From: Boletus sp. NGJ
Lineage: Eukaryota > Basidiomycota > Agaricomycetes > Boletales > Boletaceae
Assembly: GCA_019096195.1 (NCBI GenBank)
Contig: JAGTXK010000073.1
Location: forward strand, 248,001 to 312,000
DNA length: 64,000 bases
Direction of reading: 5' to 3'
In this document: positions 33,243 to 44,386 of the stretch, one piece after another
Layout of the letters: every line of letters begins with the position of its first letter
How positions within the stretch are numbered: position 1 is the first letter of the stretch
Translations under genes and position numbers: made by a program
Notes under the pieces: generated by a model
The model's input: the letters and a program-made list of their open reading frames with translations, nothing else
Databases searched by the model: none
Told to the model about the DNA's origin: nothing

Positions 33243-36200
33243 ATTATGACCATACAGCAGATTCTGATGCTTATACCATAACTATATGTAAGTTTTCCTT
33301 GATTTTTGAATCTATAACTTATGCTTTGTAGTGCTTGATCCTACTTTGAAAGATGGCTATTTCAAGAAGTATTGGGGGTAAGAGCTACATAAAGATGTTA
33401 TGAAGAATGCAGAGAAATTAGTATGTTTGACTTTGAGATGTTTAGAAATTTCTAACATAGTTATAGTTTCAGGAGCGCTTCAACCAGCTGTATGGTAAGG
33501 AGGGTCCTTCACTTGCCACTAAGCAGAAGAAGGGAAAGCTTGAAAAGCTTCTCAGAGAGCTTTCCAGTGATGATGATGATTTAGCTGAGGAAAGTGTTGG
33601 AATTGATCCTCAGTCTCCTTGGATGAAAGAGTTTAACCTCTATCTTCACTCTATCCACACTCTTCCTGAGGAAATGTCAGTGGTCAAATGGTGGGGGGTA
33701 AGTATTATGTTTTCAATTAATTTGAAGTGACCAAGTCCTTTCAGATCAATGCTTAGCAGTATCCTGTATGGGCATCTCTAGCTTGTGACTATCTTGCAAT
33801 CATGGCCTCTTCAGTATCCAGCAAGTGAGCCTTTTCTGCAGCTGCACTAACTATTACCAAGCGTTGCAATCACTTGAAGGGGGATATTGTAGAGGCCATT
33901 CAAGTGTTGCGCATGATGTATAATCATGATCTTATCTTTTGTGAGCCAGGTCCATCTTCTGCCTTGGAACTAGCAATGGAAGAGGATGAAAATGAGGAGA
34001 AGAATGAACAAAGAGTAGATAAGGGCAAGGGCAAGGGAAAAAAGAAGGAAGTAGAGGATTTGGATTGGATTTTGGAGCTTTCAGATGATACAGATGTAGA
34101 GATATGATTGCTATTGTGGTATAAATGATCAAAGTTATCATTTTGACTTTATATATGAAAAGCCCTGGCCTAGGCCCAAGCCAGGGCTTTCAGGCCAAGC
34201 CAGGCCCTTAACATCACTACTTGTGGCCTAATCCACCACCTCAAAACCTCATGAAAATGTCCCTATCAATGAACCTTTACCATAGAAGATTCAGTTACTA
34301 GTAGTCAACAGTACTAGAATGAAAAATGCTTACATATTGATGTAGAAGTATCTCCAATTGAAATCCTGCCATCCTTCACTGCCCCTCTCCTGTCTCATGA
34401 ATGAAGGTCCAAGCAACTTGTCAGTTTCACCAAACATGAATGCAGGGATAAGGTGGATGCCACGAATGATGGACTCTGGATGGACAAAATTAAAGGCGCC
34501 AGAAATGTTACTATCTTGGTCAAATTGATCAAAGAATTGCAAATGGAAGAGACACTTCACATTCCACCCTGCGTCAAAGTTGGTGTCTCGCTGGAACCAC
34601 TGCACAAACAGCACATCCATCTGGGATGGTTGCAAGTATGCTGATCTGAGATCCTTCCAGTACTCCACCATGACATGGAAGATTAGAGATACCCGTGCAT
34701 ACCAATATGGGTGGGAGCATTCATCCTCTTGCGAAAGGACTATAATGTCTACTTGTGTCTGTGGGTTGATAGAATCTTGGTCCCATCACAGGTCATATGT
34801 TGTGTAGTTGATCTGCAATACTTGGTGTTCAAAAAGCTTGTTGTCATGGAAGAGTACACAGTCATGATCCTCATCTGAAAAATTGTACTTGTCTCCATAC
34901 CTCGAAGTCATGCAAGAAGGTGGTCTTTGAGTTGAGGAATGAAGTTCTAAAGCACAAATTAGTACAAGTTGATAGATGGTGAATCAAATGCCCAAAGTGC
35001 TGACCTCGATGGTGGGATCATTCCTTTGGTCACCTAGCCAGACTGTCAGATCATGGCCTTGTTGTGAAGAGGTTGCGATGTGGTAATGATCTGATGGGGA
35101 TGTTTGGAGGCGAGTGGAGTATGGGATGTCTTGATCATGAGTCAGCATGACTCATGCTGCATTCACCTTTCTAATGAACCACTCTACAACCTTTTGATTT
35201 GCCATGCTTGTAACCATGGTACTCTTCTTCTTTTCTGAAAAATGCCACTTTGAGCACCTATGTTCAAGCTCACCCTAGTAGTATAAAGTCCAAGTTCAGT
35301 CTCAGTCTCTCAGTAAACTTGGGACAAACATAGCGTTTGAGTAGAAAAGCTATTTGTTGTCCCGTAACGTTGGATCATGTTGAGATAGTCACCCAAAGCA
35401 TGGTACTTGTATTTTAATAGGTTGAGATTTTTGATCTTCAGAGCCATGGTGCCTGGACCTGAAGTCCGAGTCTGAGGTTGCTTTGCAACAAGGGCAGCCT
35501 GATGTCGACCTTGGGCAGCATACTCTGGGGGCAATTCTGTTGTCTAATAATATGCACATGTGTGTCATCAAAACTTACACACAGACTTGCTAATGGTGGT
35601 TGTAGCCGTGTCGAAGAATACCAGCATATCATCTGTGTGTAATTGAAGCTTTGTGAATCCCTGCCAAGTTGCTAGATCAAAGAGGAGCTCTAACACAATG
35701 TCATTATGAGGGGCAGGCAGCAGCCCCTCGAATACAGGAATGGCACACTATATAATACAAAAACCATTAGTGTAGCATTCAATATTATAGAACTTGGAGG
35801 CAAAGAACAAACCTGGAGAAGATCTTTGAAGTCATGTGCAGTGAGCCTCTTTATGGCTGATGCATTCCTATGGAATTTTCTTATGGTTTCACAACTGAAT
35901 GTGGGTACCTTTCAATACCTGTGCCATGAGCATCAGTTATGTGGGCATAGAACAATGTCACAGTAGTACTATGTACCTCCAATTGAGTTCCTGCACTGCT
36001 GTGCCACCAGCAGCATGTAGAATATGCATGAAATGTGTGAACATTGCCTTCCATACCCCAAGTTCAAATTCATGGAGTAGGTCAACAACAAATAATAGGA
36101 AAAAATTTAAAGCACTCTCCAAGTCTAAGACTCAGAGTTGCTCAGAGAATGCATTCTATATAAGGTCTCATTAGTGAGAGAGGCATTGAGTTCGTGAAGT

Positions 36201-36530
36201 CCTTATCTGAGTCAGAGAAAGTAAGTCATCCTTGAGTAGGTCAGTGACACTTTTGCTGTTGATACCCTTACTCTTTTTATATATTTGCTTTTGTGCCTTC
36301 CTGATAAGATTTTGATATTTGTTGTCATTGACTCGAGTCTTGACTGTCTGTGTGGCCATATTGGAGGTCTTTTCCATATTGTGAATATCAGTTTTCTTGA
36401 CGAGACAATGCAGACAAGGGCATTTCCCCAAGGATTTAATGCATGCCAAGAGGATCCTAGATAGTAACCACGCAACTTGAACATTAACACACCAGGACTT
36501 TCAACATTAAAAGTACCTGAGAATACATTG

Positions 36531-38429
36531 CAAAATGTAATTAGATTATTAAATATTTTGGATAACTATTTTGGAGGTGTAGGTAATTTTATATTCTGAG
36601 GGATCACATAATACTGTAAAGAATTTTAAATTATCATGAAACTTCTCAGTATTACATAAGGAAATAGAAAATAATAACATCTATGGATGTCATAATTTTC
36701 ATGACAAGCTTATCTTATCTGAAAGCATGTCCTGTGCCACAAAATATTATATTTTGAGATTCACCTAAGATTATCTAAGATAGAAGAGTTTCATGAACTA
36801 TAGAATATATAATTTTGGTCAGCTTATAAGTAATTTATGAAACTTTATATTTTAAAAGGTTGAAAAGTTATCGGGCGACACATGGTGGGCACCATATGGG
36901 CAGATGACGGGCACTGGCTGTCCACTAAGCGGGCAGTGGAGTGCCCAGAGTGCCATCATCCCCCAGAGCAACGAGCAATGTCAGATGGGGTTGATAGCCC
37001 CTCGATGGCCCCTGAATGTCGAGTACAATGGTGAAGGCATATCGGGGGTGGGGGAGTCATGTAGGGGAGTCATATACACCACCAAAGGTGCTTTCCGAGG
37101 GAATAACATGTTCTAAAACCATTTACATAAAATCACACCAATGGCACACTTTCACTATATGAGATTACATTGAGACAGCACTGAGACAAACACATTTTAC
37201 AAGGACTGGCTGCACTCCCTGCACTCCCCTGGCATGCATTTGCATTCACCTTCTAAGACAGTGATGAGTAAGATATCGAAACAAGTGAGCAAGAACAGAC
37301 CGGGTGAGGAGTGTGGCTGGCCTGGGCTGAGCAAATTGAGGAGGTTGCTATGAAAGCTAAGAGCACCTGTTATGCAGTGGAGGACAGTGCCCAAGGTGTT
37401 CCAAACAACCAATCCAACCATGCTGTTGACCTGGATTTTGTTGAGATTACTAAGGATCTGGTGTTCAATCAACTCACCTTCTCGCTGACATCACCAGTGC
37501 AATTGACAGAGTGGGAAGCACCATCACAATCAACAATCATGTCTTCTTCATCTGGCAACATTAAGTTAGTGGAGGGAACCAACATCTCCTCAGCACCCAT
37601 TATCTCTATCAGCACTGTTCTGATTCCCTATTCCACCTGTAATTCAAATTCTTTGTGCAGTGCAGTATCAAGCAAATCAACTTCACGTTCCAAAGAATGT
37701 TGGGCACAAATTATCTGTTGAACTGCATTGCAAAGGTTACTCTTCAAACGATGGATATGAGTCCCAACCTACCAAATGCAGCACTGAATAAAATGAAGGT
37801 GAAAAAATTAATAGACTTACAGGTATGGGGGGTGCATGGACTGCAGGAGGGTCAAAGTTTACATTATCGCCGTCCATCATAACGATGAACAGGGGTGGTA
37901 GGCAGAGTGATGAGTAGAGCAGGGGGAGACTCCACCTCGGGGGAAATAAGATGCTATGCCAATATCAGTGAAGTGTGATTAATGTATCAAGAGTATAGAT
38001 CTTACATCAAAGTTACACCCATAACAGCTCTGAGAGGCACAAAGGATGGAAGCACCGGAACGAAGGTACCGACAATATGGCAAGTAGCGAGCAGGTTGGA
38101 ACTCATGGCACAATTTTTCCAGCTTCATGATGTGATAGAAATCTAGATCTGCTGAGATGGTTCAGACTTTATACCTGCTTTAGAATGAGCAACAATAGGT
38201 ATTGTAGAGCAACCGGGTCGATTTGAATGACCTACACCTGAGTCTAAATGTAATTCTTATTATTCGTAGAGAGGGCACATGATGATTACAACCTACATTT
38301 TTTTTTGTTTCTCTTTACTTTTGTCTTTCTTATGATTGTGTACAACTGGATACTATACTAAATACATACAAAACTAAACAAGTGAATATTAAAGGGAAAA
38401 CAACTCCATAGCACAATGATCACTTTTTC
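36531..38429. other. AT-rich decayed sequence
   Basis: The first 330 bases are very AT-rich and without frames. Around 37028-37085 a GGTGAAGGCATATC-type stretch is also found near 54305. A minus-strand piece (about 37830-37480) reads CNAVQQIICAQHSLEREVD and could be part of a coiled-coil protein, but it cannot be tied to a gene. No intact gene is seen. Confidence 0.35.
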
Positions 38430-41130
38430 TGCACAAGATCTACCCATTGAAATGTTTCTTCAGACGCCATTTTCTAGTTCGTTGCAAGCCACTCAGGGTT
38501 ATACAACTGTGGGGGCAATGCCTTGACTGGTTTTCACAACATAACATTTGTTTACTTGATGTGCTTGACTGCCTTCACACCTTTGGAGGGCATACCAGAT
38601 CCCAAAGAGCGAGATCTGGCATCGATTAGCCTCAGCTCTCTGGTGATATCCCTCCACCATGGCATGACGGAGGTAAAGAAGACTGGCTCCATGTCATCCT
38701 CACCACTCTCCTCCAAGCTCATACCATCAGTATTCAACATCTTGACTGCATTGTGCAGAAATCTCCATGCACACGCATCCTCATTTTCACCGCCTTCTTC
38801 ACTTAGCTGAGAAGTGGCTTTAGTAACGCATATACAATGTTTATATTTCTGTTTTTTTGGGTCAGATAACAAGAGTATAAGAATTACATTCACTAACACT
38901 CATCCTGCGAGCATCCCTCCTGGATTTCTTCAGGCTTGTATCTTTTTCTTTGACCAGCCTATCAGTCACCTGGTGGTTTGTCTCAGCTGATTGATCGTCA
39001 TTCAGAAGATGGGGCTTGGCTTTGGACACAATTGTTTGAATATGATTAAACTTCTGAGTTATGGTCTCCTCCTAGTAGGCCTGAGATTTCAGTGCTGTGG
39101 TCCACTTTTCCTCCTGCTGCAATTCAGCCAACTTGTGGATGAGGAGTGCAATAACTGCCTGGTTCCAGTCTGATGAAGCTGGGTGGCCAAAGTCCCATTG
39201 AAGATCAAAGGGGTCTGGGCCATTTGAGCCTGTGTCTGCAAATAATTTCAATTCTTCCTTAGAAGGCCCAGATATCAGTAGAAAATCTTTGTCCTTAGAG
39301 ACTTGGAAAGACTCCATGTAGAGGTGATGGATATGTTCCTGTTATGAACATAAACAATCAGTCTTGTAAAACAAAGAGAATGAGACATACTAGGTTTAAA
39401 TTTCTTTCTTGATCATTATCAATTTCCTGCTTGAGTTCTTGCACTTTTCTTGGTACTTTAGATCGTCCTTGTGGTGGTAACAATGATGATGTGGGGGTGG
39501 TAGGGAATTTGTGCACGAGTAGTGAATATACTTGCTGTGCTATGGCATCCACCATGTTTCCTGGTGCATTAACCTCCCCAGAAGAGGGGTATGATATCAA
39601 TGGCAGTGACGAATATCCCTAGTAACAATTGAATACAATATGAATAGGGTATTGGAATCTTACCTCGGTACATTGACTGGTAAGCCTTGCCCCCATCACT
39701 AAAGGTGACGCACTGCGGGAAGTGACTTCAGAGAAGCCTGGTGATGATTGGCAGAAGTCAAATGTTGGCTGGGTAACAGGTGTCATGGTTGGACAAGTAG
39801 ATCACAGTGGCAGCATCCTATGAGCTTCTTGTAGTTGCTGGATACGGCCCATGATGCATAAGTATGGACTTAACCAAGTGAAACTATGCTTACCACTAGT
39901 TGCTGCATAATGCTTTCATTCCTTTGTTTTAATGTCAATAGCTCGGATTCCCTCTCAGCCTAAACAACATTGAAAAGAGATGTCTATGTAGGTAAACGCA
40001 CTTATGGCCAATTTTCCTACTTGCTTGGAAACATCTGCTTGTGCTGCTGCCAAGAAATTCTCCATCATCAGAACTATATCCTGTTTAAACTTCTCCAATG
40101 CATGGCTTGCTGCATGATCAGCAAATCCCTCTCAGCAACTGTCGCCATATACAATTGTGATTGCTCTCTGGATTGCTCAGAGACATGGGTGATGTCAGAT
40201 TCCAGTTTCTTGATTGCATTTTCCTGAAGGGCTATAACACAGTCTTTCTCCATAAAATCTTTCACAAACCGGTCCCCCTGCCAGAAGATCATCAACTCCT
40301 TTGCTCCAAGATTGTTACGCAGCTGATTAGTTTCCTACAAAGGGGGGGATTTGAGTCAGTCAATCACAAATCTGATGAAAAACACACCAGCAACGTTCTG
40401 TGTAAACATGACTTTAGGTTGTACAAAGAATTGCACATGTTATCCAAGTAATCAACCTCTTTCACAAGGATCTTGCAAAAATACTGCACTCATGAATGAC
40501 AATGAGCCTGACAGCCACTTAGATGATCTTGTTTGCAACGTACTGTGGAATCCTTAGCCATATTATGGCATAGCTCTGACCCAGATAAATTCCTTTTTCT
40601 GCATTTCAGGATGGGAGTTGCCCACGGATTAGAAGAATCCATATCGATCTTAGGAGGTATGTGACCACTAGCTGAAAGAGACATCATCACTCCAGGTGAG
40701 GTGATACTCTCAGGTGTGTCCTCATTTCCTGACAGAGGGAGGTCAGGGCAATGTTATGAGATATTCAATGTCTTATAACAATGACTTACCTGTAGTAAAA
40801 GTAAAAGTACCAGGCAAGGAAGCAGCGGGATTTGGTTGTAAACCGCTAATCAGATGCAATGGTACAGATGGTGTGGCAGAGAGTGGATCTGCTTCAAGAC
40901 TGTCATGGCACAGGATTGTGTTGTCCAAGACGCTCGACATGCCAAATGATTTTTTTGTTCGGGGTTGAAGACAAGTTCAGAGGAGCCAATGGATACTGAT
41001 CATGGTCAGTGTCCATGGTTCTTAAGATGCTGGAGAATGAGAATGAAAACAAAGGCATAGTGTCAGACAAAACCAACAGTCTGTGATGAATAAATGCAGA
41101 TGATGCTACTGCCTGAATACAATAGCTCAC
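38430..41130 (-). pseudogene. Coiled-coil gene relic of an Agaricomycete repeat family
   Basis: Minus-strand pieces run in order: an N-terminal segment (about 41130-40500), a coiled coil (ENAIKKLESDITHVSEQ at about 40220), a low-complexity linker (about 39600), SKEELKLFADTGSNGPDPF and SDWNQAVIALLIHKLAELQ (about 39250-39100), then WRFLHNAVKMLNTDGMSLEES and VMPWWRDITREL (about 38780-38650), ending near KALPPQLYNPEWLATN. I recall large families of such unnamed proteins in mushroom genomes; they have no assigned domain. Introns and several stops break it. Function unknown. Confidence 0.5.
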
Positions 41131-42036
41131 CGATTTGAGTAGTGACAGAACATCACTCACATTAGAGGCTACTGCTGTAAATCTCCATCTCCAAGGGGAT
41201 GATTTGGACTATACACTATTTAGTGTCAAGGTACAATACAATGAATGGAGATAATGCTTACAATGATAACTAACATTATTGCCCTAATATAATAGAGGAC
41301 AGAGTGACAATAGACAACAAGACTGATCACTACAGCGATGGACGACATGCTGTGCCAGAATGGGATGACGATAGACAACAAGACTGCTGAGCAATGTTAA
41401 CCCAAACATCAAGTAGTGACAATAAATAGCAATGGCTCACAATTGTACGGCGCATCAGCGCATCACTATGACAATGATGGATGATGTGTTGCACCGGGAT
41501 GTTCAGCATTTAGACAGTCGCTGCCTTTGATTACATTGAATTTACTTTCTACAGAGTCTACTACTACTACATGGATGGTTGTAGTTGCAGGTAAAGAAGG
41601 GAAAGCTTATCCGATTTGGAGAGCAGGTTAATATTGTGAATCAAACTCAGTCCAGGCGATGCTGCTCAGGTGTGGGATGCACATGATGAGCGGTATCGCC
41701 CGGACTGAGTTCAATTTACAATATCAACCTGCTCTCCAAATTGGGTAAGCTTTCCCTTCTTTACCTGCAACCACAACCATGTAGTAGTAGAAGCTCAGTA
41801 AAAACTCAGTAAGGCAGTGGACGCTGTCCATGCGATGCCCGACACCCACCATCGCCATTGGGAGGGTGTGGTGGCATGTATTTATGATTAGTTATCAAAG
41901 CCCCAGTAGAGTGATGTGAGATCATGCAGTGAGGTCATGCAGCAATGAACCCTTGGTTGGTGTATGAATTTGCCACAAGTCCATGTCAGTACACTCAGCC
42001 TGTCATTTACAGCAACAGCTTCATTCTTTCTACCCT
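41129..42036 (+). repeat. Left arm of a 0.9-kb inverted repeat pair
   Basis: Nearly the whole segment recurs inverted at 49198-50093 with only scattered mismatches. Shared words include ctcacattagaggctactg, gatgatttggactatacac, cttacaatgataact and gggagggtgtggtggcatg. Homology begins at about gatttgagtagtg on the outside and stops after attctttctaccctt on the inside. It contains the foldback element at 41561-41790. No clear target duplication was found outside the pair. Confidence 0.85.
41561..41790. repeat. Foldback (hairpin) element, copy 1
   Basis: Starts ctactactacatgg and ends ccatgtagtagtag. The two halves are near-perfect reverse complements of about 100 bases each, with the central words gatgctgctca and tgagcggtatc pairing further. 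Transcribed, it would fold into one long hairpin. Further copies are at 49433-49665 and 54567-54777. Confidence 0.85.
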
Positions 42037-42784
42037 TAAACTTCTACCATTGCAACATCCTCCACTGCTCGACCATGTCTCAAATTTCCACCTTCAAGAT
42101 CTTGCCTGCAATGTTTGTTGATTCTGCAATGGACATTCTGAAGTCATTCACAGAGAGTCGCATCACTTTGACATGTTTCTTTTAACTGCTTGAGCTTGCA
42201 CTAGCTGGGAAAGAAGACTACAATCCAGATGATTCAATGGACCTTGTTGAAATTGTTGTTGAATATGGGATTGTTGGATTCAAAGAGATTATGACGATCC
42301 TCCATCAGCAGAATCCTAATGCTACAGGTGAGGCACATTTTTATTTTAAACATTTATTTTTGCTAATTTGAACCCCCAGTCCCACAGCCCACGAATGCAT
42401 CCTCATTGTCTGACAGGAGATCCATGGTTGCCCTGGAAGGTGAGTGTGGCATCGTCCCGATGCCACACGTATTTTTACTCACTTTGCTTTTTCATAAAGC
42501 TCACCCCCGATCATTGCATGTCGGGACACCACCGCATGGAGGATGGTATGGGACTGGGCTGCCGGTGTGATTGAGTTCCCAAAGTTGCTTTCCCAGATGG
42601 AAACAACTTTTGGGAGCGACTTCATGCAAGCTGAGTGGGACCCGACGTTCACCGCCATCTTTGCGGCCTCCGAAGATGAGGAGCCTTCCCTCAGTAGCAC
42701 TAATCATGCTCCACCTGTAGCTGTCTGGGTTGTCGAAGACGCTATGGCTGCCCTTGGTGTCTCTATCCGTGCCATGCGTACTTA

Positions 42785-44386
42785 CAGTGGCTTAAAAAAG
42801 TGTCCCAATGTTTGGCTATTTTGCAAAGACTCAACATTTGCAAAAGAACCAAAAGGTATTAGCCCTAACCCTTGCTGGGCCATAGATAGCCCTAATCCTT
42901 GCCCTGAAGATGAGCCCTTAGTCATATAATTTGGTTGTCATGGCACTGAGATATAGCCATATTAAAGTGACATGTTATTGGGACACTTTTTTGAGCAACA
43001 TTTCTATTCTTCAATTTAGTACTTTGTATGCCCTCCCTTTGCTTTTATCACTGCCTCTAGTCTTCTAGGCATACTCTCTATCAATCCTTGACACTCCTCA
43101 ACCTCTATCTTCCCCCACTCCACTTCAATTCTCTCCCAAAGCTCCCATACTCCTTTTGGTGGTGTTGTATAGCTATTGAGTTTTTTTTTGAGGATTTGCC
43201 AGAGATGTTCAATGGGATTAAGGTCTGGAGATTGTGCTGGCCAGTCAAGAAGCTTGATCCCTTGAGATTCCAGCCACTCCTTGGCTCTTTTAGAGGTGTG
43301 CTTGGGGTCATTATCTTGTTGAAAGATAATGCTCTCTTCAGGAATTCCAGAATTTTCCATGGAAGGAAGCAGATTATCCCCCAAAATGGAGACATACTGC
43401 TCAGCATTCATCCTCCCTTCAACCTCTGCAAGAATCCCCACTCCACTCCAACTCATGCATTCCCAAACCATCAAGGAACCTCCTCCAAACTTTACTGTTC
43501 CCTGAACTTCCTTGTCTTGCAAAGACTTTCCTGCCAATTTCCACACATACTTCCTTCCATCTGACCCAATCCTGTTGATCTTGGTTTTCATCTGACCATA
43601 TGACCCTAATCCAGTCCTCCACAGTCCAATGTTGGTGCTTGAGAGCAAAGGCTAGCCTATGTTGCCTATGCTTCACAGACAAGAGTGGCTGCTTTTTCTT
43701 GACTACAGCCTTGAGAGATGCAGACTTGAGAACACACCTAACAGTTTGAGCAGAGACAGGAGAAGAGAGAGCAGAATTGATGAGATGGGTAGCCTGGACA
43801 GCATTTTCAACTTTGCCAGAGGTAATACTAGAGACAATTCTCCTTTTATCAGTAGGAGAAAGTTTAGAAGGACATCCTAATTTGATGTTTTCCTTGCCTG
43901 GGTGGATCTCCTTGATAACCCTGGCCACAGTAGACTTCCCCAGACCAGTTTTGGAATGATATTTGCCTAGTAGAAAGGCCAGATTTAGAGAGAAAAAGAA
44001 TATTGGCTCTAGCAGAGGAGGGAGTGGATTTCATAATGAAGTAGGGTTGGCTGAATGGTATCTCTGCTCTTTATACCATTTGGAGTTATGTAAGTGACAT
44101 AATCAGACAGGGTTGAAGCACAGCATCCATCAGAACCTTATGTTATTTACTAAATGATAGTTGATAATATCAGGGTCAAATAAGTGTCCCAATGACATAT
44201 CCTTTTAATATGGCTATAACTCAGTACCATGACAACCAACTCACATGACTAAGGGCTCATCTTCAGGGCAAGGATTAGGGCTATCAATGGCCCAGCAAGG
44301 GTTAGGGATAATATCTTTTGGTTCTTTTGCAAATGTCAAGTCTTTGCAAAATAGTCAAACATTGGGACACTTTTTTTGAGCCACTG
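42785..44386 (-). mobile_element. Tc1/mariner element, copy 1
   Basis: Ends read CAGTGGCTYAAAAAAGTG and its inverse, flanked by the TA duplication at 42783-42784 and 44387-44388. Length is 1602 bp. It is nearly identical to the copy at 56250-57850. The transposase runs on the minus strand. Confidence 0.95.
43016..44034 (-). pseudogene. Tc1 (DD34E) transposase, frameshifted, copy 1
   Basis: Starts MKSTPSSARANILFLS-like at 44034 and ends GGHTKY at 43016. It carries a paired HTH region, then WSDE, QQDN and PDLNPIEHLW with 34 residues between the last Asp and Glu. Compared with copy 2 it has one extra A in CCAAAACTGG near the start and one extra A after the WSDE codons, so the frame breaks twice. 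The C-terminal A-run is in frame here, unlike copy 2. QQDN is followed by D instead of the usual G. Confidence 0.88.

Larger units (their letters stand above)
28694..34107 (+). pseudogene. hAT transposase gene (BED finger, RNase H-like core, hATC)
   Basis: The likely start is ATG 28694 (MAIMLSDDEEAPIQPFH). A BED-type zinc finger follows at about 30340-30510 (CEPC, PCEL, TCH-stop-HLAWKHK). The catalytic core includes KISLTCDAWQASNTDAYFAV, IGHVTCDNATNND and CLAHVIHLATKAL. The C-terminal dimerisation domain reads VVKWWGINAQQYPVWASLACDYLAI, then SSVSSK-stop-AFSAAALTITKR. The many introns are short. TGA stops at 30485 and 33826 stand at Trp- and Arg-type positions, and a TAA lies near 33380. The solo LTR at 32232 interrupts the core after AEYY. 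The protein cannot be made as it stands. Confidence 0.8.
28388..34219 (+). mobile_element. hAT transposon with 8-bp target duplication
   Basis: The left end begins tagtgatgttgtgggc and the right end closes gccctt-aacatcacta, an imperfect inverted repeat starting TAGTGATGTT. The 8-bp target duplication CTTGTGGC lies at 28380-28387 and 34220-34227. Both ends carry dense GGCCTGA/AGGCCC subterminal repeats. The element is 5832 bp including a nested solo LTR, so about 4.8 kb without it. It is inserted in a Plavaka gene on the other strand. Confidence 0.92.
28047..36530 (-). pseudogene. Plavaka-type transposase gene, split by a hAT element
   Basis: Coding pieces lie at 36530-34228 and 28387-28047 on the minus strand. 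Recognisable Plavaka blocks are CIKSLGKCPCLHCLV, DLLHEFELGVWKAMFTHF, RQVPTFGRETIRKFH, DFEDLLQCAIPVFEGLLP, INYTTYDL, and near the end NWRYFYINMFIDRDIFMRF. The gene ends in an acidic tail. Introns and frame changes lie between blocks. TGA stops at 34786-34788 and 34241-34243 replace Arg. The hAT insertion (28388-34219) falls inside GLGHKA. Removing it and one copy of the 8-bp duplication restores the reading frame. The N-terminal part, beyond the CPC-CLV block, is missing. Confidence 0.8.

Noticed and set aside
43088-43564. Long plus-strand frame
   Set aside because: It is the antisense of the Tc1 transposase, and the same antisense frame appears in the second Tc1 copy.
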